From an uncultured Collinsella sp. (GTDB lineage Bacteria > Actinomycetota > Coriobacteriia > Coriobacteriales > Coriobacteriaceae), in contig CABSDO010000007.1 in NCBI GenBank assembly GCA_902476475.1, positions 1-35,552 of the forward strand: a stretch of 35,552 nucleotides of DNA. The letters are read 5' to 3'. The notes beneath the pieces are model-generated. The model saw only the letters and a list, made by a program, of their open reading frames with translations. It was not told the DNA's origin and searched no databases. Position numbers and translations under genes: made by a program. Shown one piece after another: positions 7,601-15,422 of the stretch. Positions within the stretch are counted from its first letter, which is position 1. Every line of letters begins with the position of its first letter.

Positions 7601-8512
7601 CTAGGCGAGGGGCGTGGATTCCCATTCGCCGGTGGCGTGGGGGATGTCGAAGGTTCGATAACCGCAGTCGTAGGCGTGCGCCTGGGCCTCGCGGATGTTC
7701 CAGCAGATATCGCAGGCGCGGTGCGCGTCCGAGCCAAAGGTGATCGGCACTTCGGCATGGGCAAAGCAGCGCAAAAGACCGGTTGCGGGGTAGTAGTCGC
7801 CCAAGCCCTTGCGCGGTGCGGCCGTCGAGACCTCAACGCGGCGGCCCGTATCGTGCGCGCACTCTGCCATCTGCTGCCAAAACGGTGCGGGGTCAAAATC
7901 GGGCGCAAAGCCTTCCTTCGAAAAGCGCATGACCAGGTCGGGGTGAGCCATCACATCAAAGTTGAGCGGGCTCTCGCAGGCGCGGCACCAGTCATCGACA
8001 TAGCGCTCCCACACGCCGCGTACCCCCAGGTTTTCCCAAACGTGCAGGTTGGTGTCATCGTCGATCCAACCGCAGCGCGAATCGGGCGTATCGGGACGAG
8101 CGACGTTTTCCGTTCCCGCCGTACCCGCGGCGCCGGCCATGATATCGCCTGGGTTGCCAATCCAATGCACACTGCCCAGGCGCACGACGGCGCCCTGGGA
8201 CCAGCGCTCAACCAAAGGCTCGCAGCCCTCGTACCAATCGCATTCAAAGCCATAGATAAGCTCGAGCTCCGACGCGATCTGCGCGGCAAGCTTGCGGGTA
8301 TCCTCAAATGCTAGGCGATGCGCCGTCAGGTCGCCCTCGACAACTTGCACTTCGCAGTTGGCGTCCATGCTGGCGGGCAGGGTGAGGTGGTCAGTCGAGA
8401 CCATAACGCGGCAGCCGGCGGCGGCAGCAGCGCGGGCGTTGTCCTCAAACGAGGCATGGCCATCCGAAAACGAGGTATGAGTATGGCAATCGACCAGCGG
8501 GCTGGCGGGCAT
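7601..8512 (-). CDS. PHP-domain phosphatase, probable histidinol-phosphatase (HisJ/HisK type)
   Basis: PHP-superfamily metal phosphoesterase. The N-terminus has DCHTHTSFSDG (motif I), then STDHLT, GFECDWY, LGSVHWIG, MAHPDLVMRF, EVSTAA and GSDAH, in the order expected for HisJ-type histidinol-phosphate phosphatases. The neighbouring his operon encodes every other pathway enzyme but no histidinol-phosphatase, so this is the natural candidate; substrate is inferred. The ATG at 8512 is chosen because AAAGGAG lies eight bases upstream. The frame is open further upstream but without support. Predicted length is 303 residues. It is transcribed towards hisE. Confidence 0.85.
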   Translation of the reverse strand: MPASPLVDCHTHTSFSDGHASFEDNARAAAAAGCRVMVSTDHLTLPASMDANCEVQVVEGDLTAHRLAFEDTRKLAAQIASELELIYGFECDWYEGCEPLVERWSQGAVVRLGSVHWIGNPGDIMAGAAGTAGTENVARPDTPDSRCGWIDDDTNLHVWENLGVRGVWERYVDDWCRACESPLNFDVMAHPDLVMRFSKEGFAPDFDPAPFWQQMAECAHDTGRRVEVSTAAPRKGLGDYYPATGLLRCFAHAEVPITFGSDAHRACDICWNIREAQAHAYDCGYRTFDIPHATGEWESTPLA

Positions 8513-8649
8513 GGCGACTCCTTTGCATTTGGCGAATCCGCTCCATTGTAATGGCGCGACCCCTGGCGCGCCGGGAACGCCACAAGTCGAAACCGACTGG
8601 AAAGGGCAGGCGGCGCGCAAGGGCTGCCGCACGACATCGACCCTGCCTC

Positions 8650-8713
8650 AAAACATGTACGTCAGCCTCCAAAACCGACAAAAAATGACATGTTTGGAGG
8701 CTGACGTACACGT
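8650..8713. repeat. Intergenic palindrome between divergent genes
   Basis: Arms 8653-8673 and 8693-8713 (core TGTACGTCAGCCTCCAAA) are inverted copies with one mismatch, and the similarity continues a few bases outward. The 19-base spacer is A-rich. The element lies in the 350-bp gap 8513-8862 between two divergent gene starts, so it cannot be a terminator for either. I see no other feature in that gap apart from the ribosome-binding sites. It may be a dispersed repeat or a large operator. Confidence 0.85.
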
Positions 8714-8862
8714 TTGGATAGGGGCGAGGACGATTCCGGCGCATGCCGACGTCCGCGACGGGCAAAAGTCTCGCCCATCCCATGACGCCGCCCCCACGCC
8801 GCCCGCGATGTGCTAGCGTTTGGATGAACAAAACGAGCCCGTGCGGAAAGGAGCCGGACCGT

Positions 8863-9348
8863 ATGCCATGCGATAGCAAATCTCCGCTGTCCCGCGAGAC
8901 CGATGCGCCCGAGACCATCGTCAAGCTGGAATGCGACATCGACGATGCGTCGCCCGAGGTGCTCGCCTACGCCGCCGACCGCCTGCGCGAGGCCGGTGCG
9001 CGCGAGGTGCACTGGCTGCCCGTTTATTGCAAGAAAGGCCGTCCCGGCTGGCAGCTGCAGGTGATCTGCTCGCATGAGGATATCGAGCGCCTGCAGACGA
9101 TCATCTTCTTGGAAACCACGACCAACGGCATTCGTCGCCAGGTCATGGAACGCGTTTGCCTGCCACGCCGCTTTGAGCAGGTGACGACGCCATGGGGCGA
9201 GGTGTCCGTCAAGGTGGCCACCCTGCCCGACGGCAGCGAGCGTGCAGCGCCCGAGTACGAGGACTGCGCCCGCCTTGCCTGCGAGCACGGTGTGCCGCTC
9301 CAGCGCGTGATGCAGGCAGCACAAGCCGCGGCTCTGCAATTTGAGTGA
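8863..9348 (+). CDS. Stand-alone LarC C-terminal-domain (DUF111-type) protein
   Basis: The 161-residue protein matches the C-terminal part of LarC, the nickel chelatase that inserts Ni into the pincer nucleotide cofactor of lactate racemase. Matching segments are LECDIDDASPEVLAYA, VYCKKGRPGWQLQV, LETTTNGIR, TPWGEVSVKVA and PEYEDCARLA. The LarC1-like N-terminal domain, LarB and LarE are not in the window, and there is no sign of a truncated upstream partner. In Lactiplantibacillus full LarC is made by frameshifting between larC1 and larC2, so a lone second domain is notable. ATG at 8863 is supported by AAAGGAG at 8847-8853. Function of the isolated domain is unknown. Confidence 0.8.
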   Translation: MPCDSKSPLSRETDAPETIVKLECDIDDASPEVLAYAADRLREAGAREVHWLPVYCKKGRPGWQLQVICSHEDIERLQTIIFLETTTNGIRRQVMERVCLPRRFEQVTTPWGEVSVKVATLPDGSERAAPEYEDCARLACEHGVPLQRVMQAAQAAALQFE

Positions 9349-9401
9349 CACGGTCGGCGACGCGCCACACCCACCCCATCAACCTCACCGAAAGGACCAC
9401 C

Positions 9402-9950
9402 ATGAAATACCTCATCGCCTCCGACATCCACGGCTCGGCATACTGGACCGAGCGCCTGGCCACCGCCATCGAGTCCGAGCAGCCCGACCGCATCGTTCTG
9501 CTGGGCGACCTGCTCTACCACGGTCCGCGCAACGACCTGCCGCGCGACTATGCTCCCAAGCGCGTGATTCCGCTGCTCAACGCCCTGGCCGACCGCATCA
9601 TCGCGGTACGCGGCAACTGCGATGCCGAGGTCGACCAGATGGTGCTCGACTTCCCCGTCATGGCCGACTACGCCACGCTGTTCGACGAGACCGGCCGCGA
9701 GCTGTTCCTGACGCACGGCCACGTCTTTGGCGCCGGCATGCACAACAGCGTCGACCACGCGCCCGCGTTGCCCGAGGGCTCCGCGCTCGTCTACGGTCAC
9801 ACGCACATCAAGGTTAACGAGGCAAGCGAGGCGCACCCGGGCCTGTGGCTCTTCAACCCCGGCAGCGTGAGCATCCCCAAGGACGGCACGCACAGCTACG
9901 GCATCTACGAGGGCGGTGCGTTCCGCCACGTGATCCTGGAGGAGGAATAA
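9402..9950 (+). CDS. yfcE: YfcE-family metallophosphodiesterase
   Basis: Small calcineurin-like phosphoesterase of 182 residues. Metal-site motifs in order are ASDIHGS, LGDLLYHGP, RGNCDAE, LTHGH and YGHTHIK, followed by FNPGSVSIPK. This set is typical of the YfcE/MJ0936 group, which cleaves phosphodiesters in vitro and whose natural substrate is unclear. The start has GAAAGGACC upstream. It follows the LarC-like gene by 53 bp and is separated from mazG by two bases, so they probably form one transcript. Confidence 0.9.
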   Translation: MKYLIASDIHGSAYWTERLATAIESEQPDRIVLLGDLLYHGPRNDLPRDYAPKRVIPLLNALADRIIAVRGNCDAEVDQMVLDFPVMADYATLFDETGRELFLTHGHVFGAGMHNSVDHAPALPEGSALVYGHTHIKVNEASEAHPGLWLFNPGSVSIPKDGTHSYGIYEGGAFRHVILEEE

Positions 9951-9952
9951 CC

Positions 9953-10813
9953 ATGGCGCAGCACATGGCTCAGCAAAATGCCGAGGGCTCGCGCGATCTG
10001 TCCACGCTGGTCGACGCGTCGGCCGAGCTGCAGCATCTGGTGCAGACCATCTGGCGTCTGCGTCAGCCCGATGGCTGCCCGTGGGACCGCGAACAGACGC
10101 ACCGCAGCATTGGCAAGAACATGATCGAGGAAGCCTACGAGGCGCTCGATTGCATCGAGGCGGACGACGCGGCGCATCTGCGCGAGGAGCTGGGCGATGT
10201 GCTCATGCAGGTGGTGCTGCATGCGCAAATTGCGGCGGATGCCGGCGAGTTTACGCTGGCCGACGTGGCGCGCGATATCGACGCCAAGCTCATTCGCCGT
10301 CATCCGCACGTGTTTGGCGATGTGGATGCCGACAGCTCCGACGAGGTACTCAAGATTTGGGACGAGGTCAAGCTTGCCGAGAGGGCTGCCAAGGACAAGG
10401 CCGTGGCGGCGGGCGAGGCTGCGCCCGAGGGCCTGCTCGACGGCGTGCCCACGCATCTGCCGGCGCTGATGCAGGCTCAGAAGGTGTCGCGCAAGGCGGC
10501 TGCCGTGGGCTTTGAGTGGGAGACGGTCCAGGACGTGTGGGACGAGGTCGCCGAGGAACGTGCCGAGTTTGAGGCCGAGGCCCCCGGAACGCCCGAGCGC
10601 GAAATGGAGTTTGGCGATCTGCTCTTTGCCCTGGTCAACGTCGCGCGCAAAGAGGGGATCGACGCCGAGAGCGCCCTGCGCGCCAGCACGGCAAAGTTCC
10701 GCCGCCGCTGGGCCGCGATGGAGCAGATGGCGGCCGATGCTCACGTGGATCTTGCCGAGCTTTCGACCCACGGCCTCAACGACCTGTGGGATGCCGCAAA
10801 GGCGGAGGAGTAA
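9953..10813 (+). CDS. mazG: Nucleoside triphosphate pyrophosphohydrolase MazG
   Basis: House-cleaning enzyme that hydrolyses NTPs to NMP and pyrophosphate. It has two MazG repeats. The N-terminal one (about residues 25-130) carries GCPWDREQTH, IEEAYEALD and REELGDVLMQVVLHA plus RRHPHVFGD. The second (about residues 165-265) carries VGFEWE, DEVAEERAEFEAE and EMEFGDLLFALVNVAR. The ATG at 9953 has GGAGGA in the end of the preceding gene. 286 residues is normal. mazG close to eno is a known actinobacterial arrangement. Confidence 0.95.
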   Translation: MAQHMAQQNAEGSRDLSTLVDASAELQHLVQTIWRLRQPDGCPWDREQTHRSIGKNMIEEAYEALDCIEADDAAHLREELGDVLMQVVLHAQIAADAGEFTLADVARDIDAKLIRRHPHVFGDVDADSSDEVLKIWDEVKLAERAAKDKAVAAGEAAPEGLLDGVPTHLPALMQAQKVSRKAAAVGFEWETVQDVWDEVAEERAEFEAEAPGTPEREMEFGDLLFALVNVARKEGIDAESALRASTAKFRRRWAAMEQMAADAHVDLAELSTHGLNDLWDAAKAEE

Positions 10814-10820
10814 GACTGCT

Positions 10821-10863
10821 GGAACGACGGGCTGACACGCCTCATCGTTCCCGCTAAATTTTT
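10821..10863 (+). terminator. Possible terminator after mazG
   Basis: GGAACGA (10821-10827) pairs with TCGTTCC (10845-10851), and a T-run (10859-10863) follows after seven bases. The stem is short and the gap before the T-run is long, so it is a weak call. Confidence 0.35.
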
Positions 10864-10897
10864 CGAAAATCAAGTGTATCCCTCGGCTAACTTAGGG

Positions 10898-10903
10898 CAT
10901 AAT
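10898..10903 (+). promoter_or_regulatory. eno: Possible -10 element of the enolase promoter
   Basis: CATAAT lies about 100 bases before the enolase ATG. No convincing -35 box is found at 16-18 bases upstream. A ten-base direct repeat GGCTAACTTA brackets it (10885-10894 and 10920-10929). Confidence 0.35.
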
Positions 10904-11002
10904 GCAAAAAGTGCGACATGGCTAACTTACGGAGACGCACCGATGGTGCACGGTCAGCCGGTCGCTTGCATCCACTACGTTTCCAAGTGAGAGGGAGACA
11001 AC

Positions 11003-12292
11003 ATGAGCGATATTTTGGACGTCTACGGTCGCGAGGTGCTCGACAGTCGCGGCAATCCCACCGTCGAGGTCGAGGTCGTGCTCGAGGACGGCAGCTTTGG
11101 CCGCGCAATGGTGCCTTCGGGTGCTTCGACCGGCGCCTTTGAGGCCTGCGAGCTGCGCGATGGCGACAAGGGCCGCTACCTGGGCAAGGGCGTTTCGCAG
11201 GCCGTCGAGCATGTCAACAACGAGTGCGCTAACGCCGTCGTGGGCCTCGACGCCTTCGACCAGCGCGCCGTCGATGCCGCGCTGATTGCCGCGGACGGTA
11301 CCCCCAACAAGACCAAGCTCGGTGCCAACGCCATCCTGGGCGTGTCGCTGGCCGTCGCCCGCGCCGCTGCCGAGTCGGCGGGCCTGTCACTGTACCAGTA
11401 CCTGGGCGGCGTCAACGCCCATCTGCTGCCCACGCCCATGATGAACATCCTCAACGGCGGCGTGCATGCCGACAATAACGTTGACTTCCAGGAGTTTATG
11501 ATCATGCCGGTGGGCGCCCCGAGCTTTGCCGAGGGCCTGCGTTGGTGCGCTGAGGTCTACCACACCCTCAAGGGCGTGCTGCACGAGGCCGGCCTGGGCG
11601 GCGGCGTGGGCGACGAGGGCGGCTTTGCGCCCAACCTCAAGACCAATGCCGAGCCGTTCGAGTACATCACCAAGGCCGTGGAGAAGGCCGGCTTTAAGCC
11701 CGGCGTCGACTTCATGTACGCCATGGACCCGGCCTCGACCGAGTTCTACAACGCCGAGACCGGCATGTACGAGCTCAAGGGCGAGGGTGTTGAGTACACG
11801 AGTGCCCAGATGGTCGATTACTGGGAGAAGCTCGTCGACACCTATCCCATCATCTCCATCGAGGACGGCATGGCCGAGGAGGACTGGGACGGCTGGGTCG
11901 AGCTTACCCGTCGCATTGGCAACAAGGTGCAGCTGGTGGGCGACGACCTGTTCGTCACCAACACCGAGCGCCTCAAGAAGGGCATCGAGCTGGGTGCCGC
12001 CAACGCGATCCTGGTCAAGGTCAACCAGATCGGCACGCTCACCGAGTCGCTGGAGGCCATCGAAACCGCCAAGGAGGCCGGCTACGCTTGCATTGTGAGC
12101 CACCGTTCTGGCGAGACCGAGGACTCCACGATCGCCGACCTGGTCGTGGGCGTCAACGCCGGCCAGATCAAGTCGGGCGCCCCGTGCCGCAGCGATCGCA
12201 TCGCCAAGTACAACCAGCTCATCCGCATCGAGGACGAGCTCGAGGGCAGCGCGCGCTACGCCGGCAAGTCTGCGTTCTACAACATTCGCTAG
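11003..12292 (+). CDS. eno: Enolase
   Basis: Glycolytic enzyme interconverting 2-phosphoglycerate and phosphoenolpyruvate. The 429-residue protein has the full signature: YGREVLDSRGNPTVEVEV at the N-terminus, GGVHADNNVDFQEFMIMP, SIEDGMAEEDWDGW, the catalytic Lys339 in LVKVNQIGTL, and SHRSGETEDSTIADL. The ATG is preceded by GAGAGGGAG. The direct repeat in its leader could be a regulatory site. A strong terminator follows. Confidence 0.99.
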   Translation: MSDILDVYGREVLDSRGNPTVEVEVVLEDGSFGRAMVPSGASTGAFEACELRDGDKGRYLGKGVSQAVEHVNNECANAVVGLDAFDQRAVDAALIAADGTPNKTKLGANAILGVSLAVARAAAESAGLSLYQYLGGVNAHLLPTPMMNILNGGVHADNNVDFQEFMIMPVGAPSFAEGLRWCAEVYHTLKGVLHEAGLGGGVGDEGGFAPNLKTNAEPFEYITKAVEKAGFKPGVDFMYAMDPASTEFYNAETGMYELKGEGVEYTSAQMVDYWEKLVDTYPIISIEDGMAEEDWDGWVELTRRIGNKVQLVGDDLFVTNTERLKKGIELGAANAILVKVNQIGTLTESLEAIETAKEAGYACIVSHRSGETEDSTIADLVVGVNAGQIKSGAPCRSDRIAKYNQLIRIEDELEGSARYAGKSAFYNIR

Positions 12293-12303
12293 GCAGCAGC
12301 GTG

Positions 12304-12346
12304 TGCGGGGGCGGGGCTGACTCGGATCCGCCTCGCCCCCGCCGGG
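12304..12346 (+). terminator. GC-rich hairpin after eno
   Basis: GGGGGCGGGGC pairs with the GC-rich segment around 12330-12343. No T-run follows directly, so it may protect the mRNA 3' end rather than terminate. Confidence 0.4.
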
Positions 12347-12364
12347 CACTGTTGAGCACCATTG

Positions 12365-12396
12365 GGCGCTGGGCCATATGACTCAGCGCCTTTTTT
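12365..12396 (+). terminator. Rho-independent terminator after eno
   Basis: GGCGCTG (12365-12371) pairs with CAGCGCC (12384-12390), followed at once by six T residues. It separates eno from the division gene downstream. Confidence 0.8.
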
Positions 12397-12487
12397 ATGT
12401 CGAGCAAAGGCTGGCGAAGGCGGCGCGGGCGCTCGTGCTATAACTAGAATGCTTAGCGCAAACAAACCTCAACCGCACAAGGCGCAC

Positions 12488-13246
12488 ATGGATCAGATTT
12501 ACGACAACAGGTACTATTCCGCCGGTTCGCGTGAGCCGTCGCCTCGCCGTGCGCGCACAGTGCAGCTCGGTGGGTCCGCCTACGCCGGCGCCGACCGCTC
12601 CACGCAGCGCCCGACAAGTACCTCGCGCCCCAATGCTCATGTGAATACTTCGGCAGATGGACCGGTGCGCCCGGCACGTTCGTCGCATGCGTCGCGTCCC
12701 TCGGCCCAGATGCACGACAGGTCGAGCAGGCCCTCGAGCCGTCTTTCGGGCTCGGACTTTATGCGCTACGCCAATGACAATGCGGTGGTCAAGGCGATCT
12801 ATGACTTTACGCATGGCTCTCTGCGCCCGCTGTTTATCGGCATTGTCGTGGCGCTGGCGCTCGTGAGCCTGTATTTTCCCGTACGCGACCTGTACGTGGC
12901 TAAGCGCTCGAGCGACATCTTGGCCAAGCAGGTCGAGATTCGTCAGCAATACAATGATGAGATGAAAAAAGACACTGATAAGTGGTTCTCGGAAGAGGGC
13001 ATTAAGGATTCGGCACGGGGCCTGGGCATGGCGATGCCCGGCGAGAAGAGGATTGAAGTGCTGGGCCTGGACGATGATTCGGATTCGTCGTCGAGCAAAA
13101 AGTCCTCAAACGCCAAGAATGCCAGCGAAGTGGCCAAAGAGATCGAAGAGGTCGGCAAGGACGCCCCGTGGTACATCAAGACGCTCGATATGCTGTTTGG
13201 ATTTAACGGCGTCGAGGGCCAGACGGTCGCGTCCAGCGGCGAGTAG
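12488..13246 (+). CDS. DivIC/FtsB-like septum formation protein
   Basis: Bitopic membrane protein of 252 residues. Residues 1-113 are Ser/Arg/Pro-rich and probably disordered in the cytoplasm. One membrane helix spans about 114-132 (LFIGIVVALALVSLYF). A short coiled coil follows (VAKRSSDILAKQVEIRQQY), then a charged outer region. This architecture, and its place between eno and an exopolyphosphatase, match the FtsB/DivIC gene of Actinobacteria, which bridges divisome proteins. The DUF501 gene often found between them is absent. ATG 12488 has AAGG five bases upstream. ATG 12449 is an alternative but lacks a clear site. Confidence 0.75.
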   Translation: MDQIYDNRYYSAGSREPSPRRARTVQLGGSAYAGADRSTQRPTSTSRPNAHVNTSADGPVRPARSSHASRPSAQMHDRSSRPSSRLSGSDFMRYANDNAVVKAIYDFTHGSLRPLFIGIVVALALVSLYFPVRDLYVAKRSSDILAKQVEIRQQYNDEMKKDTDKWFSEEGIKDSARGLGMAMPGEKRIEVLGLDDDSDSSSSKKSSNAKNASEVAKEIEEVGKDAPWYIKTLDMLFGFNGVEGQTVASSGE

Positions 13247-13274
13247 GCGAGTAGCGCCCGGAGGGGAGCCCGCA

Positions 13275-14276
13275 ATGGCAGATTGCAAACGATATAAGGT
13301 GGCCGCGATCGACCTGGGAACGGTGTCGTCGCGACTGGTGCTGGCGCAGGTCGAGGGCGGGGCGATCGTGGGATCGTCCAAGCATACCGAGATTACCGAT
13401 CTGGGCGAGGGCGTCGACGCGACGGGCCGCTTTTGCGAGGCGGCTGTCGAGCGTGTGCTCGCTGCGTGTCGCATATTTGTGGATGAGGCGCGTGCCTTTG
13501 GGGCCGCGTGCGTCTGCACCACCTGCACGAGTGCCGCGCGCGATGCGTCCAACGCCGCGCTGCTGCTGGACGGCCTGCGCGGGCTAGGGCTCGAACCGCA
13601 GGTGATTCCGGGCGAGGTTGAGGCGCGCCTGACATTTTTTGGCGTGGCGCACGACTTTGCCGGTGAACGCATTATCGTCGCCGATTCGGGCGGCGGCTCC
13701 ACGGAGCTCGCGACGGGCGTGTACGCACCAGAGCGTGGGGTCTTTGCGCTGGAGGGAACGCGCTCACTGGACATCGGTTGCCGTCGTGTGACGGAGCGCT
13801 TTTTCTCGGCGTTGCCGCCCGCGGACGACGAGCTTGCGGTTGCTGCCGCGTGGGCGGGCGAGCAGTTCTCCGCCTATTTTGAGGGCCTACCGAGCAATTT
13901 TGAGCGTGCAGAGCGTCTGGTCGCGGTGGGCGGTACCGTCACCACGCTCGTGGCGCTGGTCCACGAGCTGGAGCCGTACGACTCGAGCTTTGTGCACCTG
14001 CGCGAGCTTTCGATGGAGCAGATCTCGGCCGCTATCGAGCGCATGTCTGCGTTGGATGTTGCAGGCATTGCCGCGTTGCCGGGCGTGCAGCCCAAGCGCG
14101 CGGGCGTGATTCTGGCCGGCGCCGTGGTGATCCGCGAGCTCATGCGTGCCGGCGGCTACGATGCGCTCACCGTAAGCGAGAACAGCCTCCTCGCCGGCAT
14201 GGCCGCCACCATCAACGAGACTCTCGACGGCACAACCCCCACCATCGGCTGGACCCCGAGCCTGAGTGCTCTTTAA
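13275..14276 (+). CDS. Exopolyphosphatase / GppA-family phosphatase
   Basis: Actin-like ATPase fold enzyme of the Ppx/GppA family, which removes phosphate from polyphosphate or pppGpp. Motifs are AAIDLGTVSSRLVLA (phosphate 1), TCTSAARDASN, VIPGEVEARLTFFG, VADSGGGSTELA (phosphate 2) and LVAVGGTVTTL. 333 residues fits the short Ppx group without the C-terminal HD domain. The start is set by GGGGAG at 13262-13267, 28 bp after the divIC-like gene, so they are probably co-transcribed. Polyphosphate versus pppGpp preference cannot be read from sequence. Confidence 0.88.
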   Translation: MADCKRYKVAAIDLGTVSSRLVLAQVEGGAIVGSSKHTEITDLGEGVDATGRFCEAAVERVLAACRIFVDEARAFGAACVCTTCTSAARDASNAALLLDGLRGLGLEPQVIPGEVEARLTFFGVAHDFAGERIIVADSGGGSTELATGVYAPERGVFALEGTRSLDIGCRRVTERFFSALPPADDELAVAAAWAGEQFSAYFEGLPSNFERAERLVAVGGTVTTLVALVHELEPYDSSFVHLRELSMEQISAAIERMSALDVAGIAALPGVQPKRAGVILAGAVVIRELMRAGGYDALTVSENSLLAGMAATINETLDGTTPTIGWTPSLSAL

Positions 14277-14289
14277 CCGTCTTCCTCTG

Positions 14290-14357
14290 AGTTGCGGTGA
14301 AATAGTTCCTAAATAAGCTGGTAAACGGTATAAACAGGATCTATTCCACCGCAACTT
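14290..14357. repeat. Intergenic palindrome, family A copy 2
   Basis: Arms 14290-14310 and 14336-14356 are inverted copies with two mismatches. The arm AGTTGCGGTGAAATAG matches the arm start of the element at 7520-7588, while the interiors differ. Lies just after the Ppx/GppA stop. Confidence 0.88.
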
Positions 14358-14374
14358 AGAGCCCCGCCGGCGTG

Positions 14375-14443
14375 TAAAAGAAACGAGCCCGCATCCCCGG
14401 GGGACACGAGCTCGTAAACAATACGTGGTAGGGGCGGTGGGAC
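14375..14443 (-). pseudogene. Partial duplicate of tRNA-Leu 3' end plus its terminator
   Basis: This 69-bp stretch is a close copy, with a handful of differences, of 14571-14639. It contains the terminator hairpin, the CCA end, the acceptor strand and the start of the T-arm of tRNA-Leu. It breaks off at GGTGGGAC, after which the sequence is unrelated. The rest of a tRNA is missing, so it is a relic. The 127 bp between the copies ends with a T-arm-like GGGTTCGAGTCCCACC in the opposite orientation (about 14550-14565), which suggests rearrangement around tRNA sequences. Confidence 0.75.
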
Positions 14444-14570
14444 GTCCGCGTATTTGCTGCGCAAATCCGCACCGGCTTCGGCCGCCTGCCGGCGCCCTCG
14501 CCGGCTCGCTGCGGACGCTGCGCGTCCGCTTGACGCTCGCCCCCTCGCGGGTTCGAGTCCCACCGGCATC

Positions 14571-14610
14571 TAAAAGAAGCGAGCCCACATCCCTGGGGAA
14601 CACGGGCTCG
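14571..14610 (-). terminator. Rho-independent terminator of tRNA-Leu
   Basis: On the minus strand ACGAGCCCGTGTTCCCC folds with GGGATGTGGGCTCG, followed by TTCTTTTA. It starts about a dozen bases after the tRNA CCA end. Confidence 0.8.
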
Positions 14611-14621
14611 TAAACAATACG

Positions 14622-14706
14622 TGGTAGGGGCGGTGGGACTCGAACCCACAATCCTTGCGGCGAGGGATTTTAAGTCCCCTGCGTATGCCAATTCCGCCAC
14701 GCCCCC
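14622..14706 (-). tRNA. tRNA-Leu(TAA)
   Basis: Read on the minus strand, the acceptor GGGGGCG pairs with CGCCCCT (first pair G-U), then discriminator A and an encoded CCA at 14624-14622. The D-arm reads TGGCGGAATTGGCATACGC. The anticodon loop CTTAAAA gives anticodon TAA. There is a long variable arm with a CC-GCAA-GG hairpin, and the T-arm is GTGGGTTCGAGTCCCAC. The long variable arm and TAA anticodon identify leucine. It is 85 bases including CCA. Confidence 0.95.
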
Positions 14707-14737
14707 GTGAGACTAGAAGTCTAGCACAAGCCGTCCG

Positions 14738-15361
14738 CTACGCGTTGACGGCCATCGAGTGTTGGCCCGACTTTTCCAAGTACTCGGCATACTTGGCCTC
14801 GTCGCCCTTGTTTTGGTATTGCAGGGCCAGCAGGTACTCCAGACGGCAGCGCTTGACCGGGTCGTTGCCGACACCCTCGAGCATGCGCTCCAGCTCGGGA
14901 ATGTCGTTGTGGCGCTTGAGGATCATCGTGTCGTACATCAGCTGGCACTCGTGCGCAACTGCCTCGGCCTGACCGCCCTCAAAGCCCTTGATCTCGTGCA
15001 GCAGCTCTTTGGACTTTTTGCGGTCCTCCTGGCCAACGTAGTAGTTAAAGGCCTTAATGACCAGGTCGACGCGTTGCATCTTGGGCAGGTTGAGTCCCAG
15101 CAGCAGGTCGAACATCTCGCTGGCGCGCTCGTGGTCCTCGCGCAGCAGATAGGAGTTCAGGCGCAGGTAGTCGCGGTTATAGCGCGGGTACAGCATGCTG
15201 GTGAGTTTGGCGTCGAGCAAACGATCGAACTCGTCCCACTGCTTGGCAGCCATAAGCTGCTGCAAGCGCTTGAACGTGGTGCGTTTTTTGACGCTAAAGA
15301 ACACCGACACGGCGATGCAGATGATAACGACGGCGGTCCAGAGGGTGCGGGAATCGGGCAT
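14738..15361 (-). CDS. Membrane-anchored helical-repeat (TPR-like) protein, function unknown
   Basis: 207 residues. The N-terminus has one hydrophobic helix (about residues 8-24, LWTAVVIICIAVSVFFSV) followed by positively charged KKR, so the bulk is probably cytoplasmic. The rest is a series of amphipathic helices with TPR-like spacing, such as FDRLLDAKLTSMLYPRYNRDYLRLNSYLLREDHERASEMF-type pairs. I cannot name a family. ATG at 15361 has AAGGA eight bases upstream. A perfect TATAAT lies about 56 bases before the start. Its stop is 31 bp from the tRNA-Leu 5' end, same strand. Confidence 0.8.
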   Translation of the reverse strand: MPDSRTLWTAVVIICIAVSVFFSVKKRTTFKRLQQLMAAKQWDEFDRLLDAKLTSMLYPRYNRDYLRLNSYLLREDHERASEMFDLLLGLNLPKMQRVDLVIKAFNYYVGQEDRKKSKELLHEIKGFEGGQAEAVAHECQLMYDTMILKRHNDIPELERMLEGVGNDPVKRCRLEYLLALQYQNKGDEAKYAEYLEKSGQHSMAVNA

Positions 15362-15416
15362 ATTGGGGTCCTTAGTCGCTCATAAAGCGAGCGGTATGAC
15401 AACACGTACTAGATGT

Positions 15417-15422
15417 ATTATA
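15417..15422 (-). promoter_or_regulatory. -10 element for the TPR-like gene
   Basis: A perfect TATAAT on the minus strand, upstream of the gene starting at 15361. The -35 region is poor, with no TTGACA-like box at 16-18 bases. Confidence 0.45.

Noticed and set aside
14356..14700. Open frame across the tRNA-Leu and its relic
   Set aside because: It reads through a tRNA, a terminator and the relic copy. The peptide (RWDSNPRG type) is a common artefact of tRNA sequence.
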